From: an uncultured Aquimarina sp.
GTDB taxonomy: Bacteria; Bacteroidota; Bacteroidia; Flavobacteriales; Flavobacteriaceae
Direction of reading: 5' to 3'
Assembly: GCA_938011245.1 (NCBI GenBank)
Contig: CALLUJ010000026.1
Coordinates: 1 to 44,570, forward strand
DNA length: 44,570 bases
Part shown: in pieces, positions 16,742 through 25,182 of the stretch
Layout: the number at the start of each line of letters is the position of its first letter
How positions within the stretch are numbered: position 1 is the stretch's first letter
The notes under the pieces: model-generated
Seen by the model: only the letters and a program-made list of their open reading frames with translations
Databases searched by the model: none
What the model was told of the DNA's origin: nothing
Position numbers and translations under genes: made by a program

Positions 16742-18391
16742 TTATTTATTCGATAACATTTTTGTGTATCTATCGGGATTATTAAGAATATTTTGAGCTT
16801 CTTTTACTTCTTCGCTATTCTTAATTTCGTACGTGTACAATCCTTCTCTATAGAAATAGCGTTTTACAATTTCTTTAATTAATATTTCTCTAATTTCTTT
16901 TCTCTGAGAGGTTAAAGCTTCTTTTTTAGCTTGACTTAAACGAGATTTTAAAGCCTTATATTCTTTAGATATTGATTTATCTAAGGTTTCTTTAGTTGCC
17001 ACCGTTAATACATCTTCTAAAAGACTATCTGTTTTTGTTTTAAACTTAAAATTACTTTTCTTAACAAAATCCAAAAATGAATTATAATCGCTATCGGAAA
17101 ACTTAAAGCCTTCTAATGTTTTAAATTGATGTTGATAATAGAAATTGGTTACAAAATCAAAAATAATACGTTCTTTTAATAAAGCTTTAGCAATTTCGCT
17201 ACGTTTAGTTGCCTCTACTTCAATATCTGGAAAAACACCTCCTCCATCATATACGGTTCTACCGTTTCTGGTTTTAAAAGATTTATAATCAGACTCTTTA
17301 GTTCTCACAGGAACATTATCTGCGTTTCTATTCCAGTAATCTAAAGCTTGTATACATCTACCTGAAGGAATAAAGTATCTAGATGTTGTTATTTTTAAGC
17401 TTGTATTGTGTTTTAATGGGCGTTTATTTTGTACCAAACCTTTTCCAAAACTTCTAGCTCCTATTATTACTCCTCTATCTAAGTCCTGCATACTTCCCGA
17501 TACAATTTCACTTGCAGAGGCACTTCTTCCATTTATTAAAACTACTAAGGGGATTTCTTTATCTAATACTTGATTCTTTGTTTTATACTCTTTTTTATGT
17601 TCATTAACCACCGATTCGGTATGTACTATTTTAAGTCCTTTTTCAACAAAAATATTACAAATTCTAACAGCCTCAATTAATAGACCTCCAGGGTTACCTC
17701 TCAAATCTAAAATTAATTTGTTTGCTCCTTCTGCTTTCAATTCTTTTAATGCTGCTATTATTTCTGAAGATGCTGTTTGGCTAAATCTAGAAAGTACAAT
17801 ATATCCTGTATTGTCGCTTAATAATTTATAGTAAGGCACTGCATTAACCTTTACCAAACTTCTATTTATAATTGTTTTTTGTTTTTTACCTTGCCTTATA
17901 TATTCTAATATTACTTGTGTTCCTGCTTCTCCTTTTAATAAGTCTGCTGGCCTTCCTTCATAATTAGCTACTACAATATCGTCTATCTTAATTATTTCAT
18001 CTCCTGCTTTTAAACCACTCTTCTCGGCAGGAAAATCTTTAAATGTTTCAGAAATAAATAATCGTATTTCTGTTTCTTCACCTTCGGGGTCATCTGTAAA
18101 TATCGAGGCTCCTATTCCTACATATTTACCACTACTCCTTATTTTTGAAGCTACAATATCCTGCTCGGTCCAAAATTTAGTATAGGGATCTAATGTGTTA
18201 GTTATTGCAGTCATTGCTGTATTCATTAACGCTGCAGGGTTAGTTTCATCTACATAACTAATGTTTAATTGTTTAAAAAATGCCACAAAAATTTCGATTT
18301 GTTTTGCTACTTCAAAACCATCACTTTTAAAACTATAAATACCTATACTTAATAAGACAAAACTTATTATATAAATTAATTTACGCTTCAT
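16742..18391 (-). CDS. C-terminal processing protease, S41 family
   Basis: A 549-residue periplasmic serine protease. N-terminal hydrophobic signal/anchor (about 3-20), a PDZ domain (about 85-175, including EKSGLKAGDEIIKIDD), then the S41 core with RGNPGGLL, catalytic Ser292 in GRSASASEIV and Lys317 in SFGKGLVQ, 25 residues apart as in the family. Such proteases trim or degrade periplasmic and lipoproteins. It overlaps rnpA by 11 bp, implying translational coupling. Confidence 0.93.
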   Translation of the reverse strand: MKRKLIYIISFVLLSIGIYSFKSDGFEVAKQIEIFVAFFKQLNISYVDETNPAALMNTAMTAITNTLDPYTKFWTEQDIVASKIRSSGKYVGIGASIFTDDPEGEETEIRLFISETFKDFPAEKSGLKAGDEIIKIDDIVVANYEGRPADLLKGEAGTQVILEYIRQGKKQKTIINRSLVKVNAVPYYKLLSDNTGYIVLSRFSQTASSEIIAALKELKAEGANKLILDLRGNPGGLLIEAVRICNIFVEKGLKIVHTESVVNEHKKEYKTKNQVLDKEIPLVVLINGRSASASEIVSGSMQDLDRGVIIGARSFGKGLVQNKRPLKHNTSLKITTSRYFIPSGRCIQALDYWNRNADNVPVRTKESDYKSFKTRNGRTVYDGGGVFPDIEVEATKRSEIAKALLKERIIFDFVTNFYYQHQFKTLEGFKFSDSDYNSFLDFVKKSNFKFKTKTDSLLEDVLTVATKETLDKSISKEYKALKSRLSQAKKEALTSQRKEIREILIKEIVKRYFYREGLYTYEIKNSEEVKEAQNILNNPDRYTKMLSNK

Positions 18392-18755
18392 AATTACTTA
18401 ATGTTTTTTGCCATTTATTCTCAATCTTATGAAATGCCTTTTCTAAATGCTCGTAACTAGGAAGTTCTTTGCCTAAGTATATAAACATTAGCAAAAATTG
18501 CGTTTCATCTAAAGTAAAAATATGTTTCTTTTTTCTAAAAACCTCTCTAGTTAAGCGTTTTATACGATTTCTTTGAACTGCTTGCTTAAAAAAACGCTTA
18601 CTTACCGAAAAACCTACTTTAAATGATGTATCTAAATCTTCGGTACAATAGATTAAAAGTAATGGATATGCCTTTAAAGATTTCCCGTTTTTAAAAAGAC
18701 TTTCTATCTGTTTTTTACTTTTCAATTTTAAAACTTTAGGCAGTTTTTCATTCAT
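18381..18755 (-). CDS. rnpA: Ribonuclease P protein component
   Basis: A 124-residue basic protein, the protein subunit of RNase P that matures tRNA 5' ends. It has the family signature RNRIKRLTREVFR and the N-terminal KLKSKKQIESLFKNGKS segment. rpmH is not upstream; the next gene is divergent. A consensus -7 box (18760-18767) ends just five bases before the ATG, so the mRNA may be leaderless. The 3' end overlaps the S41 protease gene by 11 bp. Confidence 0.96.
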   Translation of the reverse strand: MNEKLPKVLKLKSKKQIESLFKNGKSLKAYPLLLIYCTEDLDTSFKVGFSVSKRFFKQAVQRNRIKRLTREVFRKKKHIFTLDETQFLLMFIYLGKELPSYEHLEKAFHKIENKWQKTLSNYEA

Positions 18756-18759
18756 AACA

Positions 18760-18767
18760 CAAAGATA
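18760..18767 (-). promoter_or_regulatory. rnpA: -7 box TATCTTTG of rnpA
   Basis: An exact match to TAnnTTTG on the minus strand, followed after four bases (TGTT) by the rnpA ATG. The same unusually short spacing is seen at the NTF2-like gene (3042-3049). Confidence 0.55.
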
Positions 18768-18846
18768 CTATACTTATGTGAGTTAATTATTTTTAACAAT
18801 ATCTATACTTTATGATAAATAGACAAATACGACAATCTAAAAATTG

Positions 18847-18854
18847 TATTTTTG
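18847..18854 (+). promoter_or_regulatory. -7 box TATTTTTG of the DUF3127 gene
   Basis: TATTTTTG followed by CA, identical to the purD promoter box. It lies 29 bases upstream of the ATG at 18884, so the in-frame ATG at 18812 would be upstream of the transcript start and cannot be used. Confidence 0.6.
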
Positions 18855-18883
18855 CACTCTATTGTAATGTAACAAAATACAAC

Positions 18884-19267
18884 ATGGAAGTACAAGGAAA
18901 AGTAAAATTGGTCGGTCCAACAGAAACGGTTGGAAATAATGGGTTTAGAAAACGAGATATTGTAGTAACTACGGAGGAACAATACCCACAACATATTAGC
19001 GTACAATTTGTTCAAGACAAGTGTGATTTATTAAATGCTTATCAACCAGGAATGGATGTTAAAATTGGAATTAATCTAAGAGGTCGCGAATGGGTTTCCC
19101 CACAAGGCGAAACTAAATACTTTAATACCATTCAAGGATGGAGAATTGAATCTTTACAACCTGCTGCTCCCCAAGGAAGCAATGTCCCTCCTCCAATGCC
19201 TCCGTCCGATGCTTTTGAACCTGCAACAAATATAAATAGCGATCAAGAAGACGATTTACCTTTTTAA
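18884..19267 (+). CDS. DUF3127-domain protein
   Basis: A 127-residue soluble protein, shortened here from a longer open frame because the promoter box at 18847-18854 lies inside the extension and because homologues begin at the MEVQGKVKLVGPTE motif. The DUF3127 domain (about 1-95) resembles a single-strand-nucleic-acid-binding OB fold: strands with QYPQHISVQFVQDKCD and the GREWVSPQGETKYFNTIQGW segment. The acidic C-terminus ends DQEDDLPF, reminiscent of the protein-recruiting tail of SSB (DDIPF). This suggests, but does not prove, an SSB-like role. A terminator follows at 19291-19316. Confidence 0.88.
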   Translation: MEVQGKVKLVGPTETVGNNGFRKRDIVVTTEEQYPQHISVQFVQDKCDLLNAYQPGMDVKIGINLRGREWVSPQGETKYFNTIQGWRIESLQPAAPQGSNVPPPMPPSDAFEPATNINSDQEDDLPF

Positions 19268-19290
19268 AGGTTATCAATTTAAGATACACA

Positions 19291-19316
19291 ATCCACTTTT
19301 AATTCAAAAAAGTGGA
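19291..19316 (+). terminator. Intrinsic terminator after the DUF3127 gene
   Basis: A perfect 10-bp stem, ATCCACTTTT (19291-19300) / AAAAGTGGAT (19307-19316), with a 6-nt loop and a following T run: a textbook rho-independent terminator 23 bp after the stop codon. Confidence 0.9.
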
Positions 19317-19411
19317 TTTTTTTATTTTTCAAATAAACTGCTCTTAAACGAACGTTAAAAAAACATATAAATAATTATATAATAGTATCTTAATCTTTTA
19401 ATCAATATTTT

Positions 19412-19855
19412 ATGGAAACATTTTTTGATGCTATTCGTCACAATAAAATAGAGCCAGTAACTACAATTTTAAAATTGAATCCAGAACTGTTAAATAAAAA
19501 AGACCAGAGAGGTTCTACTCCTATTTTACTAGCGTCTTATTTAGGACATAAAGAAATTACTCAGTTCCTGTTAACTTTACAACCCAATCTAGACCTTAAA
19601 GATGCTTCTGGAAACACTGCTTTAATGGGAGTAGCCTTTAAAGGTAATGTCGAAATTGCAAAATTATTAATTGAAGCAGGAGCTAGTATTGATGTTACTA
19701 ATTCGCAAAACGCTACAGCACTTATATTTGCCTCTATTTTTGGGCATAAAGAAATTATAGAACTATTGGTAAAACATGGTGCTGATACCGCAATTAAAGA
19801 TACTAGTGGGAATTCCGCAGCTCCTTTGGCAAAAAAACACGGTATTGATCTATAA
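19412..19855 (+). CDS. Ankyrin-repeat protein
   Basis: A 147-residue soluble protein made almost entirely of about four ankyrin repeats (for example GSTPILLASYLGHKEITQFL, GNTALMGVAFKGNVEIAKLL, NATALIFASIFGHKEIIELL). No signal peptide or other domain. Ankyrin repeats bind proteins; the partner is unknown. It is a single gene, following a terminator and facing yceI. Confidence 0.9.
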   Translation: METFFDAIRHNKIEPVTTILKLNPELLNKKDQRGSTPILLASYLGHKEITQFLLTLQPNLDLKDASGNTALMGVAFKGNVEIAKLLIEAGASIDVTNSQNATALIFASIFGHKEIIELLVKHGADTAIKDTSGNSAAPLAKKHGIDL

Positions 19856-19923
19856 AACCAATATAGACTGCCATATTTTGACAGCCTATTGATTACAAGT
19901 TATAATGGATTACTTAATTATTC

Positions 19924-20499
19924 CTAAAACTCTAAATCCACTACTAAGTCAAACTCATCATAAATAGCTTTGTCTGCTATTCCTTTAAAAAAGTTTTTAG
20001 ACGCGTACTTAACTCCAAATCCAGTTCTATCTATTTTTAATGATGCTGTTGCTTTATTTCCATAAACAGAAATATCAAAAGTTACTGGATTTGTTTTCCC
20101 TTTAATGGTCATATTTGCCGTTACCGTAAAAGAATTTTTACCTTTTGGAGTTACATTAGTAAACACTAAAGTTGCTTCTGGAAATTTTTCTACATCAAAA
20201 AAATCTGCCGATTTTAAATGTCCTTCTAATTTACCTTTCCCTTTATCCGAAGAAATATCGGTAACATTAATACTAGACATATTAACCGTAAATGTTCCTC
20301 CGCTCAACTGATCTTCATTAAACGTAAGTGAACCCGATTTTAAGGCTATTGTTCCTGTGTGTGAGCCTGCAACTTTATAGCCTTTCCAAACTACACTACT
20401 TTTAGAAACTTTTACTTCTTTTTTTGTTCCCACTACTGTAAAAGAAAAAGCTAAAAGAGATACTAGTGCTAATCCTAAAATTTTGACTGAATTTTTCAT
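19924..20499 (-). CDS. YceI-family periplasmic protein
   Basis: A 191-residue protein with a cleavable signal peptide (about 1-24, ending near FTVVGT) and a YceI lipocalin-like barrel: VVWKGYKVAGSHTGTI, SADFFDVEKFPEATLVF and IKGKTNPVTFDI are the diagnostic segments. Family members bind isoprenoid-type lipids in a hydrophobic pocket. Full length and convergent with the ankyrin gene; divergent from purD across a 300-bp gap. Confidence 0.93.
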   Translation of the reverse strand: MKNSVKILGLALVSLLAFSFTVVGTKKEVKVSKSSVVWKGYKVAGSHTGTIALKSGSLTFNEDQLSGGTFTVNMSSINVTDISSDKGKGKLEGHLKSADFFDVEKFPEATLVFTNVTPKGKNSFTVTANMTIKGKTNPVTFDISVYGNKATASLKIDRTGFGVKYASKNFFKGIADKAIYDEFDLVVDLEF

Positions 20500-20768
20500 G
20501 ATATTAAATTTTACTGTATAATAGCATAAATCTCCTTAATTACCTTAAAATATTAAAATCTTAAATTAAAAAATTAAGTTAAATTCTTTTAATTTAAACT
20601 CTATAACTCTCATTAAAAATGCAAAACTGCACTACGCTTTACAATTGTATGCTAAACAAACTCCTATTACATAGCAATAAAAACACACACTTTAATTAAT
20701 AGAAGACTACAAGAAAAAATAGATTAAAAACCGCATTTATACACGTTCACAATTAAATAGTAAATCAG
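20500..20768. other. Divergent gap between yceI and purD
   Basis: A very A/T-rich intergenic stretch. Apart from the purD -7 box at its right end, I see no hairpin, repeat or small open frame worth naming, and no consensus promoter for yceI. Confidence 0.4.
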
Positions 20769-20776
20769 TATTTTTG
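20769..20776 (+). promoter_or_regulatory. purD: -7 box TATTTTTG of purD
   Basis: TATTTTTGCA matches TAnnTTTG and equals the box before the DUF3127 gene; the ATG follows 23 bases later. No clear -33 TTG is visible. Confidence 0.55.
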
Positions 20777-20799
20777 CAGCATATTAGAAAACGAACTGT

Positions 20800-22071
20800 A
20801 TGAATATTTTAATTATTGGTGCTGGAGGAAGGGAGCACACTTTTGCTTATAAATTAGCACAGAGCAAACAATGCAACAAATTATTTGTAGCACCTGGTAA
20901 TGCTGGTACTGAAACAATAGCTACCAATGTAAATATTGGAGTTACTGACTTTGAAAAAATTAAAGAACTCGTACTTACAGAATCAATTTCTATGGTAATA
21001 GTAGGGCCGGAGGTTCCTTTAGTTGAAGGGATCTACGATTACTTTAAAAAAGACCCTAAATTATCCGATGTTTCTGTAATTGGCCCATCTGCTGAGGCGG
21101 CACAATTAGAGGGAAGTAAAGAATATGCTAAAGAATTTTTAGTAAAACACAACATCCCTACTGCTGCCTATCAAAGTTTCACCTCTAAAACAGTAAACGA
21201 GGGGCATGCCTTTTTAGAAACGCTAAAAGCACCTTATGTATTAAAAGCAGATGGTTTGGCTGCTGGAAAAGGAGTTCTTATTCTTAATAATTTAGAAGAA
21301 GCAAAATCTGAACTTACAGACATGCTTACCAACGAAAAATTTGGAGCAGCAAGTGAAAAAGTAGTTATTGAAGAGTTTTTAGACGGTATAGAACTTAGTG
21401 TTTTTGTACTTACAGATGGTAAAAATTATATTACTTTACCAACTGCTAAAGACTATAAGCGCATTGGCGAAGGAGATACTGGTTTAAATACGGGTGGTAT
21501 GGGAGCTATTTCTCCCGTGCCTTTTGCAGATGAAGCATTTATGCAAAAAATTGAAGAACAAATTGTAAAGCCTACTATTAATGGTATAATAAAAGATAAA
21601 CTGGACTATAAAGGTTTTATTTTTATTGGCTTAATAAAAGTAGATGGCGAACCTAAGGTTATTGAATACAATGTACGTATGGGGGATCCAGAAACCGAAG
21701 CAGTACTTCCTAGGGTGAAAAACGATTTATTAGAAGTTTTTAAACACGTTTCTAACCAAACCTTAGATCAAGTAATATTAGACTTAGATCCAAGAACGGC
21801 TGTTACTGTAATGACCGTTGCTGGAGGGTACCCAGAGGCTTATAACAAAGGTTATGAAATAACAGGTGTTGACACTGTAGAAGACTCTATAGTATTCCAA
21901 GCAGGAACTACTACTAAAAATGACAAAATAGTAACTAATGGAGGAAGAGTATTAACTCTTACTTCTTTTGGTAACGATTTTGAAGAGGCACTTGCTGTTT
22001 CTTATAAAAACGTAAAGAAAATAAAATTTGAAGATATGTATTATCGTACAGATTTAGGTTTTGATTTATAA
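20800..22071 (+). CDS. purD: Phosphoribosylamine-glycine ligase
   Basis: A 423-residue ATP-grasp enzyme, second step of de novo purine synthesis (PRA + glycine + ATP to GAR). The N-domain motif NILIIGAGGREH is at the start; the ATP-grasp core shows PYVLKADGLAAGKGV, VVIEEFLDGIELSVFV and YNVRMGDPETEAVLPR. Length is normal. Single gene with its own promoter and a hairpin terminator at 22185-22210; it is not linked to purH, as is usual in this group. Confidence 0.97.
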   Translation: MNILIIGAGGREHTFAYKLAQSKQCNKLFVAPGNAGTETIATNVNIGVTDFEKIKELVLTESISMVIVGPEVPLVEGIYDYFKKDPKLSDVSVIGPSAEAAQLEGSKEYAKEFLVKHNIPTAAYQSFTSKTVNEGHAFLETLKAPYVLKADGLAAGKGVLILNNLEEAKSELTDMLTNEKFGAASEKVVIEEFLDGIELSVFVLTDGKNYITLPTAKDYKRIGEGDTGLNTGGMGAISPVPFADEAFMQKIEEQIVKPTINGIIKDKLDYKGFIFIGLIKVDGEPKVIEYNVRMGDPETEAVLPRVKNDLLEVFKHVSNQTLDQVILDLDPRTAVTVMTVAGGYPEAYNKGYEITGVDTVEDSIVFQAGTTTKNDKIVTNGGRVLTLTSFGNDFEEALAVSYKNVKKIKFEDMYYRTDLGFDL

Positions 22072-22184
22072 TTAAATTTTAATTCTAAAATAAGATATAA
22101 GAGACTACAAATGTATTTATAGATTGTTTATTTCTATTCAAATCAGCAGTATATCACTTAAATTTGTAAAATCTAAAATATCAG

Positions 22185-22210
22185 AAAACCCTTGTAAATA
22201 CGAGGGTTTT
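22185..22210 (+). terminator. Probable terminator after purD
   Basis: The stem AAAACCCTTG (22185-22194) / CGAGGGTTTT (22201-22210), 10 bp with one G-U pair and a 6-nt loop, ends in TTTT. It lies 114 bp past the purD stop and just before transposase debris. Confidence 0.6.
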
Positions 22211-22287
22211 GTCGTAAATTAATGTAAATAAAAACCTAAAAAACAGCTATTCAGAGCTAAAAACGGGGTTTATCTTTTACATTATTT

Positions 22288-22798
22288 ATGAAATTACAAA
22301 GAATAAGTGAGTTTTAACTCGAATTTTCGTTTTTATCAACTCAAGAAAATTTAGACTCCTTTTATAGTCGTTTTTTACAGAGTAATTTGGGTAAAATTTA
22401 TTTATCTATTCCTTGGGATTCTCTAGTCGAAAGATTGAATATTAAAAAAAGCAATCGGGTTCTAAAATGATGTTTAGCCCTAAAGGTGGTCGCATAGTTT
22501 TAATGTTTTTAAAACATTACAGTTGTTGTTTAGACAAAAAATAGATAGAGCAACTCGTTTAAAGAGTAGCTTTGGTAAAGAAAAAGAATATTCCCACCTC
22601 AAAAAAATGAAAGCTAAAACAAAAGCTATCGAAATACTTTGAATATTTTTTGGCATTCATACTGCTAATGCACTAGAAATAGGCAGAAGGATACAACATA
22701 ACCAAGCACAAATAGCAGCTTAAATTTTAAGAAACACCAAAAAAACAAGGAATTACTATGCTTTGTTAGTTAAAAAAGTAAACACTTTAGGAAAGTAG
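22288..22798 (+). pseudogene. Decayed, internally deleted transposase (IS1182/IS5-like)
   Basis: Fragments in shifting frames recall a Bacteroidota IS1182-type transposase: an N-terminal SNLGKIYLSIPWDSLVERL block, then after a frameshift near 22467 the segment FSPKGGRIVLMFLKHYSCC, a stop, and DKK-IEQL. The next recognisable part is already the C-terminus (KAKTKAIEIL, stop, FFGIHTANALEIGRRIQHNQ), ending near 22798. The whole DDE catalytic middle is missing, so only about a third of a gene remains. Terminal repeats could not be identified. No function remains. Confidence 0.75.
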
Positions 22799-22965
22799 TG
22801 ACCAAAAAAATGAGAATCCAAGATCTGAATTTATCAAATCTTAGATTTTCTATAAGTATCTTTATGAAATAGCCTTATTTTCTGAATGTACCTTTACATA
22901 TTTATGAAAAAGAAAAACTTCTTACAAGAATGACTTTCTTAAGCTGTTTAAATATTCCTAAAGTA

Positions 22966-24048
22966 TTAAAACAAAACTGCAATACCTCCTTTTAAACTCA
23001 TTAATGTTCTTGGGTAATTATATTCTAAAAGTAACTCTATTGCTTTAATACTTCTTTTCTCTGTAGCACAAAGCACTACTAGTTCTTTATGATTAGGAAT
23101 TTCTCCCATACGATCTTCTAATTCATCGAGGGGAATATGAATTCCTCCTACATTTTCATTTTCGAACTCGTTATATGTACGTACATCTAACAATAGATAT
23201 TCTTCTTTGTGCTCTAAGTAATAATTGCCTTCTATTTGATTTACTTTTATAATATTTGTCTCTCCACAGAAAAACGCATAATCATCTTCTAATTTTAAAA
23301 TAGAAATACTTGTATTCTTACTAAAATTTAAAATTTGTTGCTGTAAACTTAGAGCGTCAAAATATAATAATTTATTTACTAAAGAGTCTCCTATACCCGT
23401 AATTAGTTTTACAACCTCGTTAGCCTGAAAGCTTCCTATAATACCTGCTAACACTCCTAAAACTCCTACATCGGAACAATTAGGAACACTACCTTGCGTT
23501 GGAGGGGTTGGAAATAAACATCGATAGGTAGCACTACCATTATAATTAAATACAGATACTTGCCCTTGAAATTTAAATATTGACCCAAAAACCAAAGGCT
23601 TATTCGCCAACACACAAGCATCGTTTACCAAATAGCGGGTTGGAAAATTATCGGTTCCGTCGACAATAATATCAAATTGTTGAAACAATTCTACTGCATT
23701 TTCTTTGTCTAAAAAAAGATTAAACACTTCAAATTTTACAAACGGATTTAATTTTGAAAGTCGCTCTGCTGCTGTTGCAGCCTTAAAACTTCCAACATCT
23801 TCTATAGTATATAAAATTTGACGTTGTAAATTGCTTTGATCTACTTTATCTCCATCTATAACTCCAATAACTCCAACTCCTGCTGCGGTCAAATATTGTA
23901 ATACAGGACAACCAAGCCCTCCCGCTCCAATAACCAATACTTTAGCTTTCTTAATTTTTAATTGACCTTTACTTCCTATTTGGTCTAAGATTAAATGGCG
24001 GTGATATTGCTTTTTTTCTTCTACAGTTAATGGGGTTATATTTTGCAT
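22966..24048 (-). CDS. thiF: ThiF/MoeB-type adenylyltransferase with C-terminal rhodanese domain
   Basis: A 360-residue E1-like enzyme: Rossmann-type ATP site (VLVIGAGGLGCPVLQYLTAAG), the DGDKVDQSNLQRQ motif, and YRCLFPTPPTQGSVPNCSDVG, then a C-terminal rhodanese domain (about 270-360) with candidate persulfide Cys327 in VVLCATEKRS. It would adenylate the C-terminal Gly-Gly of ThiS (or MoaD) and help load sulfur. No other ThiF is seen beside thiS in the operon at 32318-42669, so this gene probably serves it, possibly also molybdopterin synthesis. It shares orientation with that operon but lies 8.3 kb beyond thiH. Confidence 0.9.
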   Translation of the reverse strand: MQNITPLTVEEKKQYHRHLILDQIGSKGQLKIKKAKVLVIGAGGLGCPVLQYLTAAGVGVIGVIDGDKVDQSNLQRQILYTIEDVGSFKAATAAERLSKLNPFVKFEVFNLFLDKENAVELFQQFDIIVDGTDNFPTRYLVNDACVLANKPLVFGSIFKFQGQVSVFNYNGSATYRCLFPTPPTQGSVPNCSDVGVLGVLAGIIGSFQANEVVKLITGIGDSLVNKLLYFDALSLQQQILNFSKNTSISILKLEDDYAFFCGETNIIKVNQIEGNYYLEHKEEYLLLDVRTYNEFENENVGGIHIPLDELEDRMGEIPNHKELVVLCATEKRSIKAIELLLEYNYPRTLMSLKGGIAVLF

Positions 24049-24133
24049 ATTACAAAACTAGAAAAATTCAGAAATAACTTAGCTATATATTCCTATGAGA
24101 TTTTAAGTATTAAAGCAAAACACCTAATTAAAT

Positions 24134-25093
24134 TTACTGAGTTATACATCTATTTTCTATAACTTATAGTCATAAATATAAGAGCCATGAGAGTTTTTGA
24201 AGATCAAAGTATTCTAAACTTTATAAAAGAACTACTAAACTATGATGCTTGTAAGGGATATTTAACTGAAATTAAATGGGCTGATGGCTTTAATTGCCTT
24301 AAGTGTGGAGGTAAAAAGGTTGTCTGAAATCAGGCTATAATTATCATTGTTATGGATGTAATCATGTTAAGAGCTCAACAGCCAATACCTTATTTCATAA
24401 AGTGAAATTTGGATTACATAAAGCTTTTTGTATTGTTTTTGAAATGAGTACTACCAGTAAAAGTGTTTCAAGCATTCAATGGGTAAGCGATTTGATTTAC
24501 ACCAAGGAACAGCATGGTATTTTATGCAAAAAGTACGTAAAGTAATGAAAAGTAGTGAGCAATTCCCATTAGCTAGCTTAGTACATGTTGATGAATTTAC
24601 TATGGGAGGAAAAGAAGAAGCTAAGCTTGGAAGGAGTTATGATTCAAAAAAGAAAAAAGCTGTAATAGCAGTAGAATTAACGTCTGATAATAAGATAAAG
24701 CGAGCATATGTCAAATCTATTGATGATTATTCTGCTAAATCATTAACTCAATATTTAACGCTCATATAAATGAACACGCCAAAATAATTACAGATAAATG
24801 GAGGGGGTATGAACCTTAAAAAAAATTTATGATATTGAACAAAAATTAAGTAATCAAGGGAAAAAAATTAAGAAATTACACATTGTAATCATGCAACCTA
24901 AGTCTTGGATTAGAACAATTCCTTCACATGTTAGTAAATTTTATATACAAGGATATCTTGATGAATTTTGCTATAGATTAAATAGATCTCAAGCTAAACA
25001 TTCTATTTTTCATAAAACCATACAAAGAATGGTTATAAATGAACCGATGTTTCACAAAAACATAACACAGAGCTTAAATGTATAACTCAGTAA
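24134..25093 (+). mobile_element. Decayed IS1595-family (ISXO2-like) insertion sequence, both ends intact
   Basis: A 960-bp element bounded by perfect 16-bp inverted repeats, TTACTGAGTTATACAT at 24134-24149 and its reverse complement at 25078-25093. The right repeat overlaps the transposase stop region. No matching 8-bp target duplication flanks it (left AATTAAAT, right a T run), so the flanks have drifted or recombined. The right end lies 20 bp from the terminator palindrome of the 25183-28158 gene. Confidence 0.85.
24187..25085 (+). pseudogene. ISXO2-like transposase with several frameshifts
   Basis: The coding region starts at ATG 24187 with the N-terminal zinc-ribbon region (WADGFNCLKCGGKK). 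It breaks near 24324, resumes with SGYNYHCYGCNHVKSSTANT (second CxxC of the zinc ribbon), and breaks again near 24478. It then runs GKRFDLHQGTAWYFMQKVR and the first catalytic Asp in VHVDEFTMGGKEE. A further shift occurs near 24770 and another near 24815. It ends with the family block YLDEFCYRLNRS. The order of parts is complete, so decay is by small indels rather than deletion. It cannot encode an active enzyme. Confidence 0.85.
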
Positions 25094-25113
25094 TTTTTTT
25101 TACTAAAAAAAAC

Positions 25114-25145
25114 AGTGCGTTAATTTTTATAAAAATTAACGCACT
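25114..25145 (-). terminator. Perfect palindrome terminator after the beta-helix/ricin gene
   Basis: A 32-bp perfect inverted repeat with 16-bp arms (AGTGCGTTAATTTTTA and its complement) and no spacer, 37 bp past the stop at 25183. On the minus strand it is followed by an A/T-rich tail with T runs. It is symmetrical and could work in both directions. Confidence 0.75.
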
Positions 25146-25182
25146 ATAAAAATCTTTTAAAAATAATACTTAAATTATCTTT

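Noticed and set aside
18812-18883. Upstream ATG extending the DUF3127 protein by 24 residues
   Set aside because: A consensus -7 box lies inside this stretch, and the family begins at MEVQGKVK.
19860-19900. Imperfect hairpin between the ankyrin gene and yceI as a bidirectional terminator
   Set aside because: The stem needs two mismatches and a bulge and there is no T run; not convincing.
25114-25145. 32-bp palindrome as an end of the neighbouring insertion sequence
   Set aside because: The IS ends are the 16-bp repeats at 24134 and 25078; the palindrome sits outside and fits a terminator for the leftward gene.
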